Of a stretch of 64,000 nucleotides of DNA, positions 54,831 to 63,690 are shown one piece after another; position 1 is the stretch's first letter; each line of letters opens with the position of its first letter. The stretch lies in NCBI GenBank assembly GCA_964574815.1, contig CAZNPL010000038.1, forward strand, positions 5,353-69,352. The letters run 5' to 3'. The position numbers and the translations under genes were made by a program. The DNA is from CAZNPL01 sp964574815 (GTDB lineage Bacteria; Planctomycetota; Phycisphaerae; UBA1845). The notes under the pieces are model-generated. The model was not told where the DNA came from. It saw only the letters and a list, made by a program, of their open reading frames with translations, and did no database searches.

Positions 54831-55943
54831 GTGGGCAAGGAACCGTTCACATCACGCGATCAGGAGTTCATGCGTCGGGCGCTGGCGCTGGCGCGCCGCG
54901 GACAGGGACGGGTCGAACCGAACCCGATGGTTGGCTGCGTTCTGGTGCGCGGGTCGCGCGTGATCGGAGAGGGATATCACCGGCGTTTCGGTGGACCCCA
55001 TGCCGAGGTGGAGGCTTTGCGTGCGGCGGAGGAGTCGGTGCGCGGGGCGACGGCTTACGTGACGCTGGAGCCGTGCTGCCATTTCGGGAAGACGCCGCCC
55101 TGTACGGAAGCACTGATCGAGTCGGGCATCGGACGGGTCATTGCCGCGATGGAAGACCCTTCCCGGCACGTCCGCGGCGGAGGTTTCCGGCGGCTGCGCG
55201 GCGCGGGGATCGAGGCGCGCTCGGGCTGCCTGGAGGCAGAGGCGCGGCGGTTGAACGCGCCTTTCGTCACGCTCTCTGAGAAGGGACGCCCTTACGTCAT
55301 ACTCAAATGGGCCCAGTCTCTCAACGGCCACCTGATCACGCCGCCCGGACATCCCAAGGCCATCTCCGGGCCGCCTGCACACAGATGGGTTCATCGGTTG
55401 CGCGCACGCGTCGACGCTATCCTCGTGGGCATCGGGACAGTACTCGACGACGATCCCAGCCTGACGGTGCGGGGGGTGCAGATACGGCGTCTCGCCACGC
55501 GCGTTGTGCTCGACTCCCGGCTGCGTATTCCGTTGAAGAGCCGACTGGTTGAGACGGCGCATGCCGCGCCTACGCTGGTGATCACGACGCGCGACGCCGC
55601 CAAGAGGCGGCGTCGGCATGCCGAGCGCCTTCAGAGCGCGGGTGTGGAACTCGAACTTGCGCGATCCGACAGGGGCCGAGTCAACATTGCCGATGCCCTT
55701 GCTCGCCTGGCGGACCGATCAATGACCAATGTTCTCATCGAGGGCGGGCCGGAGATCCTGTCGGAATGCCTGCGCCGAGGCCTGGCTGATGAGGCATTCA
55801 TCTTCATCGCGCCGCGCGTGATCGGCGGCGCTCCCAAGGCCGTTCTATTTCCGAACGCTACGGTCGGGGAAGGTGGGATTACCACGACGCGTGTCGGCGC
55901 CGATACGCTTTGCCATGTCCACTTCCAGCAAGACAGGTCCTGA
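54831..55943 (+). CDS. ribD: Riboflavin biosynthesis protein RibD
   Basis: 370 residues, start at GTG 54831 (ATG 54870 is an alternative). The deaminase domain has HAEVEALRAA (zinc and catalytic Glu) and EPCCHFGKTPPC. From ~residue 155 the reductase domain with YVILKWAQSLNGHL and VLIEGGPEILSECL. It performs steps 2 and 3 of riboflavin synthesis. Other rib genes are outside the window. Confidence 0.92.
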   Translation: MGKEPFTSRDQEFMRRALALARRGQGRVEPNPMVGCVLVRGSRVIGEGYHRRFGGPHAEVEALRAAEESVRGATAYVTLEPCCHFGKTPPCTEALIESGIGRVIAAMEDPSRHVRGGGFRRLRGAGIEARSGCLEAEARRLNAPFVTLSEKGRPYVILKWAQSLNGHLITPPGHPKAISGPPAHRWVHRLRARVDAILVGIGTVLDDDPSLTVRGVQIRRLATRVVLDSRLRIPLKSRLVETAHAAPTLVITTRDAAKRRRRHAERLQSAGVELELARSDRGRVNIADALARLADRSMTNVLIEGGPEILSECLRRGLADEAFIFIAPRVIGGAPKAVLFPNATVGEGGITTTRVGADTLCHVHFQQDRS

Positions 55944-56290
55944 TTCCGATCGTCCGCTGACGCACTTGAGGCGTGCTCCTCGCAAAACGGAATACGCGGT
56001 CAAGCGGAGCGTGCACCGGGAATCCCGCTACTGGTTGCCCACGTAAGCGTTATGCAGAACGTGCGGATGTCTCATATGCAGTATCCACGAGATCGCCGAC
56101 CTGGCCATGTCCAGACCCCTTGCCGGCCGTCGCCGCTGACAGATGGCCATTCGCGGGGACGTTTGCGTCCATGCGGGTGCGATTCGAACCGAGGCGCCCT
56201 TGGCGCCACCCCCTTGGTTTCGTAATTTCTTGAAAGGTAAAAAGTAACGAGTTTGAGGCAAAGCGGGGCCTGGGGTTCGATAGATAGATC
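55944..56290. other. Intergenic region before the cysteine fusion gene
   Basis: About 347 bp. On the minus strand there is a T-loop-like ggttcgaatc at ~56190, but no tRNA can be folded. No T-box leader for the CysRS-like gene was recognised. Confidence 0.4.
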
Positions 56291-58675
56291 ATGACCCACA
56301 TGCATGAGGCCGCCTACCCGTCGCCGCCGCGAGCCGGTGACCCGAAGCCCTCTCGGCCCGGCCTGTTGTCGCTCATCGGCAACACCCCGCTCGTGCCGAT
56401 TCTCAGAGTCAATCCCAATCCGAAGGTCGAGATATACGGCAAGCTGGAACGGGCCAATCCGGGTGGTTCGGTCAAGGATCGCATCGCCCTTGCGATGATC
56501 GAGCAGGCGGAAAAAACGGGCGAGTTGAGGCCCGGCAAGACGATTCTCGAGGCCACTTCCGGAAACACCGGCATCGGGTTGGCGATGGTGGCTGCGGCCA
56601 AAGGGTACCCGATTCTGCTGGCGATGAGCGAGGGCGTATCGATCGAGCGGCGGAAGATTCTGGCTGCCTTCGGTGCGGAGTTCCTGCTGACGCCGGCCGA
56701 TCAGGGCACGGACGGTGCGATCGAGCGGGCGTACGAACTGGCCGCCGAGGAGCCGGACCGGTTCTTCATGCCGGATCAGTACAACAACCCGGCGAACGTC
56801 GAGGTCCATTACAGGACGACGGCCCCGGAGATCTGGGAGCAGACCCGCGGGCGCATCACCCACCTGGTCGTGACCATGGGCACGACGGGCACGCTGGTCG
56901 GTTGCTCGCGAAGACTGCGGGAGCTGAACCCCGACATTCAGATCGTGGCCGTGGAGCCGTATCTCGGCCATCGCATCCAGGGGCTCAAGAATCTGAAAGA
57001 GGCGTACCTGCCGGGGATTTACGACCCTCAAGCAGCGACCTCGAAGGTGAACATCGAAGACGACGCGGCGTACGAGATGGCCCGGCGTCTGGCACGGGAG
57101 GAAAGTCTTCTTGTCGGGATGAGTTCGGGCGCCGCGATGCACGTCGCATGCGAGGTTGCGGCAGAGATCGATTCGGGCGTCATTGTGGTCATCCTGGCGG
57201 ACGGCGGTGAGCGGTATCTGTCCACTCCGCTGTTCGAAGTCGCCGAGCCGGAGGTCACACCCACGAGGCTGCACTTCTTCAATACGCTGACCCGGCGCTA
57301 TCAGCCGTTTGAGCCGATCGCCGGGGGGAACAAGGCCACGATTTACTCCTGCGGCCCGACCGTTCACCGCCGGCCTCACATCGGCGTGTTGCGGCGTCTC
57401 GTGGTGGACGACCTGATCCGGCGGACGCTCGAGTTTGCCGGGTACGAAGTCGAGCACGTGGTCAGCATCACCGATCTCGACGACAACACGATTCAGGAGT
57501 CGTTGCGAGTGGGCCGGCCCATGGCGGAGCTGTGCGCGCAGTATGAAGCGGAGTTCCATGAGGACATCGCGGCCCTCGGGATTGCCCCCGCGCATACGTA
57601 CGCGCGGGCTTCGGAGTGCGTGGACGACATGATCGGACTGACGCGCGCGCTCATCGACCAGGGCTTTGCGTACGAGAAAAACCGGTCTGTTTACTTCAAC
57701 ATCAACCGCGTGGAGCAGTACGGCGAACTGTCCGGACAGGACCTCGGCAAGATCACGGTCGGCGCGACGGTCGACCTGGAGCGCTACGACAAAAACGACC
57801 CGCGCGATTTTACCCTGTTAAAGAGATCGACGCTCGCGGAGATGCGGAAAGGACTCGGGCACAAGACGGAGTGGGGCAACGTCAGGCCGAGTTGGCACGT
57901 GCAGTGTTCGGCGATGGCGCGCTCCAAGCTGGGCGAGCGGTTCGACATCCACACCGCCTCGGCGGACCTGATCTTCCCGCACAACGAGAACGAGATCGCT
58001 CAGAGCCGGGCGCTCATCGGCGAGCCTCAGGCGCAGTTCTGGCTGCACTCGGAACTCGTGCTGGCCAAGGGCAAGAAGATGAGCTACGCAGAGGACACCT
58101 GCGTCGTCCTGCCGGATCTTGTTGATGACGGATACACGCCGCGGGAGATCCGGTTCTTCCTGCTTCAGTCGCACTACCGGCAGCCGGTTCACATCAGTGA
58201 CGAACGGCTGGGGGCGGCCCGGGCGACACTTCGGCGACTGGACGAGTGCCTGGAGAAGCTCAACGGCGTCGTTTCGACCGGGCCGGACGTGCCTGAGCTC
58301 GGGGGTTGGATCCAGGGCATGAAGGACGGCGTGCGCGAGGCCGTTTTTGACGATCTGAACGTGCCCGCGGCGATGGCGGCGATCTTTCGGCTGGTGCGGC
58401 TGGCTAATTATTTGATGGGCCAGGGAAGGCTTCACCGCGACGACGCGACGACGACGCGGTCGGCGTTTCACGAGGTCGATAAGCTCTTTGGCATCCTGTC
58501 GAACGGCGAGCGCGACGAAATCCCTGCCGAAGTCGAGCAACTGATTCACGAGCGGGACGAGGCAAGACGGCGGAAGGACTTCGATGCGGCGGACGCGATT
58601 CGCGATACGCTCTCTGCGCAAGGGTATGCGCTCGAAGACCTGCCGGGCGGCACGCGGGTCAAGAGGCGGTTTTGA
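56291..58675 (+). CDS. Fusion: cysteine synthase (PLP) plus cysteinyl-tRNA synthetase-like protein
   Basis: 794 residues. ~24-320: CysK/CysM fold with PLP Lys62 (NPGGSVKDRIAL), ATSGNTGIGLA, MGTTGTLVG and ILADGGERYLST. ~325-794: CysRS order with SCGPTV (Cys354), QCSAM (Cys539), PHNENEIAQS (His564, Glu568) as zinc ligands, a DALR-like helical region and the C-terminal end typical of CysRS. The HIGH motif reads HIGV (363-366), KMSKS reads KMSYA (596-600), and DIHGGG reads DIHTAS. Cysteine made by the first half could feed the second directly. Aminoacylation competence is doubtful. Confidence 0.8.
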   Translation: MTHMHEAAYPSPPRAGDPKPSRPGLLSLIGNTPLVPILRVNPNPKVEIYGKLERANPGGSVKDRIALAMIEQAEKTGELRPGKTILEATSGNTGIGLAMVAAAKGYPILLAMSEGVSIERRKILAAFGAEFLLTPADQGTDGAIERAYELAAEEPDRFFMPDQYNNPANVEVHYRTTAPEIWEQTRGRITHLVVTMGTTGTLVGCSRRLRELNPDIQIVAVEPYLGHRIQGLKNLKEAYLPGIYDPQAATSKVNIEDDAAYEMARRLAREESLLVGMSSGAAMHVACEVAAEIDSGVIVVILADGGERYLSTPLFEVAEPEVTPTRLHFFNTLTRRYQPFEPIAGGNKATIYSCGPTVHRRPHIGVLRRLVVDDLIRRTLEFAGYEVEHVVSITDLDDNTIQESLRVGRPMAELCAQYEAEFHEDIAALGIAPAHTYARASECVDDMIGLTRALIDQGFAYEKNRSVYFNINRVEQYGELSGQDLGKITVGATVDLERYDKNDPRDFTLLKRSTLAEMRKGLGHKTEWGNVRPSWHVQCSAMARSKLGERFDIHTASADLIFPHNENEIAQSRALIGEPQAQFWLHSELVLAKGKKMSYAEDTCVVLPDLVDDGYTPREIRFFLLQSHYRQPVHISDERLGAARATLRRLDECLEKLNGVVSTGPDVPELGGWIQGMKDGVREAVFDDLNVPAAMAAIFRLVRLANYLMGQGRLHRDDATTTRSAFHEVDKLFGILSNGERDEIPAEVEQLIHERDEARRRKDFDAADAIRDTLSAQGYALEDLPGGTRVKRRF

Positions 58676-58700
58676 GTCAGCCTGCCCCGGCTCGCGGTTC

Positions 58701-59606
58701 TTAACCTGCTTGCTGCGTTGTTCGGTTCAGCCGTCTGTCGTACGGGATCATACGGACGGGGTAGCCGACGGCCGTGTTGAGCCAGTCGCGGCGGACGCGG
58801 CGTGCGAAGCGGAGAACGACGTTGAGCATGGTGACCTCGTCGGCTCCAGTCTGCCGCCGGTAGTAATCGAAAAACATCTCGCGGTTTGCGAGCATCCAGG
58901 TGGCGACTTTGAGCGCTTGGTTTTCGTGATCGACCGAGACGACGCTCTGACTGTCCATTGCAGCTTCAGCAATGGAGTCCAGTTGGGCGTCGAGATCACC
59001 AGCCCGGAGCGGCTGTTCCATCAAGGGAGGGGAGCCGACGGCCGCATCACAAAACGTGAATATCACCCGGGCGTCGCCGGCCGCGGCGGCCACGGCGCGG
59101 CGGCGAAGCTCGTCGAGTGTCAGGGAGCGCCGCCCTACCAGGAGTCGATTGCGCTGCTCGAACGGACGGAACTGGAACGAGTGCACCGTTTCGGGAACGC
59201 CCGCTTCCAGAACGGCGGCGACGACCCCGGCGTTGTAAGCGTTGGCGTAAAAGGCGAGGCGTGATTCGGGCGTGGGGAACTGATCCGGAGTCTGATCCGG
59301 GCTCGTCGCGGCGATGATCTTCAAGTAGTCCAGCAGCGGCTCGCGGTGTTTCGCCAGGCGATCGTAGTCGACAAGTCCTTCCTTGACGTATTCCTGCAGC
59401 ACGGTCGCCCACGGGCGGTCATCGTACCGGTCGATATCGGCCAAGGCCTGCTGATCCATCACGCCCACACGGACCGGCGACGGCCGGCAGGCGACGCAGA
59501 CGAGTGCCAGGATCGTCAATAACTGAATCGCGTTAAACTTCGCACATGGCCGGCGGTGGCGGGTCGTGCGGATCGGGTGCTCGTCCACGTTGCGAATCAC
59601 CATCAC
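58701..59606 (-). CDS. DUF547 lipoprotein
   Basis: 301 residues; lipobox VCVAC after a hydrophobic helix (LLTILALVCVAC). DUF547 features: YVKEGLVDYDRL, AFYANAYNAGVVAAVLEAG, FTFCDAAVGSPPL. Function of the domain is unknown. Its ATG overlaps the DUF1015 stop by 4 bp. Convergent with the cysteine fusion gene. Confidence 0.78.
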   Translation of the reverse strand: MMVIRNVDEHPIRTTRHRRPCAKFNAIQLLTILALVCVACRPSPVRVGVMDQQALADIDRYDDRPWATVLQEYVKEGLVDYDRLAKHREPLLDYLKIIAATSPDQTPDQFPTPESRLAFYANAYNAGVVAAVLEAGVPETVHSFQFRPFEQRNRLLVGRRSLTLDELRRRAVAAAAGDARVIFTFCDAAVGSPPLMEQPLRAGDLDAQLDSIAEAAMDSQSVVSVDHENQALKVATWMLANREMFFDYYRRQTGADEVTMLNVVLRFARRVRRDWLNTAVGYPVRMIPYDRRLNRTTQQAG

Positions 59607-60853
59607 GTCAGTGGGTTGATCGTCAAGCCCGTGGCGACCTTCGGATAAAAATAGGTGCTCTTTTGTGGCATGAGGTCACCGGCCTCGCCTACGTCGCGAA
59701 GCTGAGCCATCGTCGCGGGTTTGCAGATGACCGCGATGCCGTTCTCCTGTTCGGCGGTTTGTCTGGCCTGGCCTTCCTCTTTGACGTAGCGAATCGTGGC
59801 CTCGCCGGACACCAGCGGTTTGAGCAACTCGTCGACGAGGTAGCGATGCAGGTAGGCCAGATCAAGCTCGCGCCAGGCCGCACTTTTTTCCGGCTCGAGT
59901 TTGGCCAGGACCTCGCGGTTGGTGAATTTGAGATGCTCTTCCTTCTTCGAAGCGCCGTGGTAAAGCGTGATGTCGGCGTCGGCGGGGGAAGCCTCATCGC
60001 AGCCTTCCGACCAGCCGTCGGCGAGCCCTTCGAGCGTCAACTCGCCGATCTTCGCGAGGACGCGATGGGTGGGGAGGATGAGACTGCCCGGGTCGTCCAT
60101 GCTGCCGAGAACGAGCATGACGTAACCGGCCGGGTGCCCATCGGGCAGTTGCCCTCCGTTCTGCTCGGCCGCCCAGTCGCGGTAGTTCAACGCGGTGTTG
60201 TACCGGTGGTGCCCGTCAGCGATGTAGATCTTCTTGTCCCTGAAAGCTGAGACGACCCGTTCGATTACGCCGGTGTCCGTGACCATCCACACGAGGTTCT
60301 GCACGCTGTCGAGCGTGGCGGCGGCGTCGGGGCGACGTTCGGTTTGCGGAGCGAAGGCCTGTCCGACCACGTCCTCCGGGTCGCGGAACAGGCCGTACAC
60401 CGGGGAAAGGTTGCAGCGGGTGGTCTTCATGAGGGCCAGCCGATCCTCCTTGGGACCGCCGAAGGTCTCCTCATGGGGCACGACCACGCCTTCAGAGAAC
60501 GGCTGGAGCCGTACCCGGGCGATGAACATCCGCCGCGTGTATTCGCGCCCGCCGTACTCGAAGACCTGATGGTAGACGTACAGGGCCGGCTGCTCTTCGC
60601 GCACCAGCGTGCCGTCCTGCGTCCAATTCTTGAACGTCTCGCCCGCCTCTTCGTACAGGTGGGCCGGGCCGAGCTTCTTGGCGGGGGCGAAGGGCAGGTC
60701 GATGGCCACGATGTTGCGATCGGATCGGTCCAGAAGACGCTCTTTGTCGGCCTGATCGAGTATGTCGTACGGGGGCGCTACCCGTGCCGAAATGTCGCGG
60801 CCCAAAGCATGGAAATCGTAGCGAAACGCCTGAAACGGTGCGATTTCGGCCAT
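59603..60853 (-). CDS. DUF1015 family protein
   Basis: 416 residues from ATG 60853 (MAEIAPFQAFRYD). Typical DUF1015 traits: ARVAPPYDILDQADKERL, VPHEETFGGPKEDRLALM, IADGHHRYNTALNYRD and a C-terminal end. Found with serine kinase-like relatives in some genomes (SerK/ParB-like); an enzymatic role is not established. Upstream of DUF547 in one operon. Confidence 0.85.
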   Translation of the reverse strand: MAEIAPFQAFRYDFHALGRDISARVAPPYDILDQADKERLLDRSDRNIVAIDLPFAPAKKLGPAHLYEEAGETFKNWTQDGTLVREEQPALYVYHQVFEYGGREYTRRMFIARVRLQPFSEGVVVPHEETFGGPKEDRLALMKTTRCNLSPVYGLFRDPEDVVGQAFAPQTERRPDAAATLDSVQNLVWMVTDTGVIERVVSAFRDKKIYIADGHHRYNTALNYRDWAAEQNGGQLPDGHPAGYVMLVLGSMDDPGSLILPTHRVLAKIGELTLEGLADGWSEGCDEASPADADITLYHGASKKEEHLKFTNREVLAKLEPEKSAAWRELDLAYLHRYLVDELLKPLVSGEATIRYVKEEGQARQTAEQENGIAVICKPATMAQLRDVGEAGDLMPQKSTYFYPKVATGLTINPLT

Positions 60854-61128
60854 GTCCGGTGCCTCAATGTGGTCGTGGGTTTTCCATCGGGGCACAAGGT
60901 ATCGGTGCGTCGCAGTGCTGGCAAGCGGGGTCGGGCCGCGTGGGAGCGGTGAATTATCGTCGCCGCAAGCGTGCCGTTGTGCCGATACGGGTGTGGCGAG
61001 TGCGCCTGCGCCGTGCGGTCTTGCGGGGTGTCCCGGGCCGCTGACTATGGCGGCACTCGTGCCTGCGGGGATTGAAGGCGCGCAGGCTTCCGCGGGCGGA
61101 TGCGTTGGCGAAGGTCGTCGGAGGTATC

Positions 61129-61812
61129 ATGGAACCTTTGGTGGTGCTCTTGAGCGGGGGCCTGAACAGCACCGTGGCGGCGTCGCGCATGATGAGCCAC
61201 GTGGCGCTGCACTTTCTGTATCTGGACTACGGTCATCCGGCCGCGGAATCGGAGCTTCGCGCGGCCCGGCTGATCAGTGAGGCGCTGGCCGGCGAGCTTC
61301 ACGTTGCGCGGGTGACGTATGAGAGGGGCGGTGCGGAATCGGCCGAGTCAGCGACCCGGGCCGCGGAGCCGAGCGGGGCCGAAGTCGGGGTGTACCGGCG
61401 GCCGGCCGGGGCGATGCTTGCCGCGCTCGGCATGGCTCAACAACTGGCGGTTCGCGTCAAGGCCGAGGAGATCGTCTGCGGTGCGTCGGAAGTGTGCAGC
61501 AATGAAGACGTCGAGGCCGGGTTCGGGCACGCTGAGGCTGACGCACGGCACCTCTTTTATCACGCCTGTCTGATCGCAATCGAGATGGGGACGGCAGGAA
61601 AGCGGCGCATCAACCTCGATCTGCCGCTGATGGATTCTCCGCGTGCGGACATTGTTCGAGCGGGTCTGCGGCTGGGGGCGCCGCTTCATCTGGCCTGGTC
61701 CTGTCATCACACCGGCGACGCGCCATGCGGCGAGTGCCAGGGCTGTCGATCGCGCGCCGCCGCATTTGAATCCGTGGGGCAGGATGATCCGCAATTGGCG
61801 AGCACGTTGTAG
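61129..61812 (+). CDS. QueC-like 7-cyano-7-deazaguanine synthase
   Basis: 227 residues from ATG 61129 (CGGAGG ~5 bases upstream). The PP-loop reads LLSGGLNST where QueC normally has SGGLDS. The C-terminal zinc cluster is conserved: SCHHTGDAPCGECQGCRSRAAAF. QueC makes preQ0 for queuosine/archaeosine-type modifications. No other queuosine genes nearby. The Asn for Asp change in the pyrophosphatase loop is unusual, so the substrate may differ. Confidence 0.75.
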   Translation: MEPLVVLLSGGLNSTVAASRMMSHVALHFLYLDYGHPAAESELRAARLISEALAGELHVARVTYERGGAESAESATRAAEPSGAEVGVYRRPAGAMLAALGMAQQLAVRVKAEEIVCGASEVCSNEDVEAGFGHAEADARHLFYHACLIAIEMGTAGKRRINLDLPLMDSPRADIVRAGLRLGAPLHLAWSCHHTGDAPCGECQGCRSRAAAFESVGQDDPQLASTL

Positions 61813-61855
61813 TCCCTGCCCCAATACGCAGTGAGGCCGGCAAATCACAGGCGGA

Positions 61856-61870
61856 TCCACCTGAAGTGGA
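61856..61870. repeat. Palindrome variant tccacctgaagtgga
   Basis: Compared with tccgcctgaggcgga the fourth base and its partner both changed (G-C to A-T), so the stem is preserved. Loop changes g to a. Confidence 0.75.
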
Positions 61871-61955
61871 CCTGTGGTACCCTCAAGAGCGCCGCGATAG
61901 GCACTCGGGTGCGTTGTTCGTGCGCGCAAGATGCAAGCGGCCCAAAGTCTGCGGC

Positions 61956-62052
61956 GGTGGTTGTTCATGCGCGCGTGTGTGTGTAAAGGCGTTGGATCGT
62001 CAACTTTGCCAGGCTGAGCGTGGTGGTTGCTCATGCGCGCGTGTGTAAAGGC
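61956..62052. repeat. Direct repeat ggtggttgYtcatgcgcgcg
   Basis: Copies at 61956-61990 and 62022-62052, spaced 66 bases, both ending gtgtgtaaaggc. They flank the 5' side of the transposase remnant. Confidence 0.7.
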
Positions 62053-62082
62053 CAGGTCGGGGAAAGGGGGTTGGTCCGCCGC

Positions 62083-62240
62083 GGAACTGGCGGGCCGTGG
62101 TGAATCGCCCGCAGTCCGAAGCGGAGTTGGAGGTCGTCCGCCGAAGCGTCAACCGCGGCGTTCCCTACGGCGAGTCCTCCTGGCAGAAGCGTACGGCCAG
62201 CCGCCTGCAGCTCAAATCAAGCCTCCTATTTGTTTTTTAG
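62083..62240 (+). pseudogene. REP-associated tyrosine transposase (RAYT) C-terminal remnant
   Basis: Without a start codon, the frame ending at the TAG 62238-62240 reads NWRAVVNRPQSEAELEVV, then RRSVNRGVPYGESSW, QKRTASRLQL. This is the C-terminal region of RAYT/TnpA-REP proteins (RRSVxRGxPFGxxxWxxRTAxRLGLExTLRPRGRP). The N-terminal HUH domain is missing and the end is degraded (KSSLLFVF replaces the RPRGRP). So only ~50 residues remain. It lies in a repeat-rich spacer. Confidence 0.7.
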
Positions 62241-62342
62241 ATGCGGACATTCTGGTAGGTATTGAGTGATTGTGAGGCGGATGGGCCGCAGGCTCATGAC
62301 CACCCCTGGCGTCCCAAGCGAACCCGCGACCGCGATGGAAGA

Positions 62343-62387
62343 CAGGCTTGACGCCTCGAGCGAAAGTAAGCCTGCCCCCTTTTTTTG
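62343..62387 (+). terminator. Possible intrinsic terminator
   Basis: caggctt (62343-62349) pairs with aagcctg (62368-62374), followed by ccccc and seven T. Loop of 18 bases is long. No gene clearly ends before it other than the remnant. Confidence 0.4.
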
Positions 62388-62409
62388 CTGTGTGTCGGGC
62401 GGACCGACG

Positions 62410-62724
62410 ATGGACGTGCACTTGCTGTTTCAGTTTCAACAACCTTATGATCCGCTCGCCGGGCACCTCAGCCCGTTTGAGTGGCATCTGAAATCCGGCG
62501 TGGATCAGAAACACGATGGGTTTCCGTGACGCGAGCTCTATTTGAACGGCGTTGAGGTGTATCGCTTTGATGCCTGCATCGGGCCGGGCATGCAAGGGCA
62601 ATCGTGGCCCGGGCGGTATCCGGATAGCCTGTGGGGTGACGGGGACATTCCGGTTCTCGATCGCTCCGACTACGAAGGGGCTCGACACATGGCCAATGGT
62701 GCCCGTTCCAGAGGGGGGCGTGAT
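62410..62724 (+). pseudogene. Possible broken gene with an in-frame TGA
   Basis: From ATG 62410 the frame reads MDVHLLFQFQQPYDPL, SPFEWHLKSGVDQKHDGFP, then TGA at 62527-62529, then RELYLNGVEVYRFDACIGPG, WPGRYPDSLWGDG. The composition (Trp, Tyr, Phe, Asp) looks protein-like on both sides. It is unrecognised. TGA could be a mutation (from CGA) or, since selC exists here, recoded as Sec. No SECIS hairpin was identified. Confidence 0.35.
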
Positions 62725-63690
62725 ATGTCAAAATGCAATCGTCTGATCGTGAAGTTGGGCTTGACTGTTGTTTTGTGCATCACGTGGCCTTCATCGCGGG
62801 CTCGCGGTGAACGGCAGGCCTCGCTTACATCACGGGAAGTTGTGACTGCAATCAAGGACCTGACGTCGCCTGACGCCGACGCTCGCACGGAAGCTTACAA
62901 AATGCTTGCCGAACAACCGTGTTTGAGTATAGGGCCACCGCTGGCCGAAATGCTCGATGCAGACATCAGTGTTCTCGATCCCGAGGCCCGCACACTTGCG
63001 TTCGAGGCACTCTCCACATGTACGGGCAGAAAAACGCCGGAGGTCGAGGGCGTGCTGTTAGCCGGGCTGCGAGACGACGTCGCGTCTGTAGTCTACGCGT
63101 CTGCGAAGGGTCTTTCGACTGCCAGCCGGGCTGCGAAGGCGGAGGGTGCCGCGATCGTCACGGAACGATGGGACCGTTGGGTGAAACCGAGTGAGGACCC
63201 GGCGGCATGGAAAGTTGAGGTGGTTCGTTACGTGGGAGCCTTGGGACCTCTTGTCAACGCGTTCGCTGAGAGCGAGGGCGATGCGCGTAAGACCTTATTG
63301 TGGGTCGTCGGAATGCTGGGAGCCAAGACCAACGGGGTCTTCGACGGGAATTCAGCCTATCAGCAGGCGATTCGCAAGTTCGTGGTGGACAGCTTCGATT
63401 CGCCTTCGAAGGAGGTGCGCAAGGCCGCCTTCCAAGGGCTTGTCTGGTCGTTTGGTGAGAACTGGGTGGTGATCCAGTCTGCAACAGATTACGAAATCAA
63501 TCCAGAGTTGATTGAAGTTATCAACGACATCGCAGCGAACGACCCGGACGAAGAGCTTCGAGAGGCCGCCGCGCGTTTGCCCGACGTGCTGCGGGACAGA
63601 TACCTGGATCGTGCCGTTGAGACGATCCTGCGCAGCCGTGAAGGGCAAGAGAATAATGCGCACAAGAGACCTCCTTCGAGTACGCCATGA
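62725..63690 (+). CDS. Exported HEAT-like repeat protein
   Basis: ATG 62725 (GAGGGGGG ~7 bases upstream) gives 321 residues; the frame is open upstream as noted for the broken gene. Signal segment (LIVKLGLTVVLCITWPSSRA). The body consists of helical pairs with HEAT-like spacing (DADARTEAYKMLAEQP, DPEARTLAFEALSTC, DDVASVVYASAKGLS, DSPSKEVRKAAFQGLV, DPDEELREAAARL). It is likely a periplasmic scaffold. No enzyme motif is visible. Confidence 0.65.
   Translation: MSKCNRLIVKLGLTVVLCITWPSSRARGERQASLTSREVVTAIKDLTSPDADARTEAYKMLAEQPCLSIGPPLAEMLDADISVLDPEARTLAFEALSTCTGRKTPEVEGVLLAGLRDDVASVVYASAKGLSTASRAAKAEGAAIVTERWDRWVKPSEDPAAWKVEVVRYVGALGPLVNAFAESEGDARKTLLWVVGMLGAKTNGVFDGNSAYQQAIRKFVVDSFDSPSKEVRKAAFQGLVWSFGENWVVIQSATDYEINPELIEVINDIAANDPDEELREAAARLPDVLRDRYLDRAVETILRSREGQENNAHKRPPSSTP

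Larger units (their letters stand above)
61813..62082. other. Intergenic region with direct repeat and palindrome variant
   Basis: Holds tccacctgaagtgga (61856-61870) and a direct repeat (61956-61990 and 62022-62052). No gene is supported before the transposase remnant. Confidence 0.45.

Noticed and set aside
56150..56240. tRNA-like ggttcgaatc on the minus strand
   Set aside because: The flanking bases (ctcgg and cgcac) do not pair as a T stem, and no acceptor or anticodon arm can be drawn.
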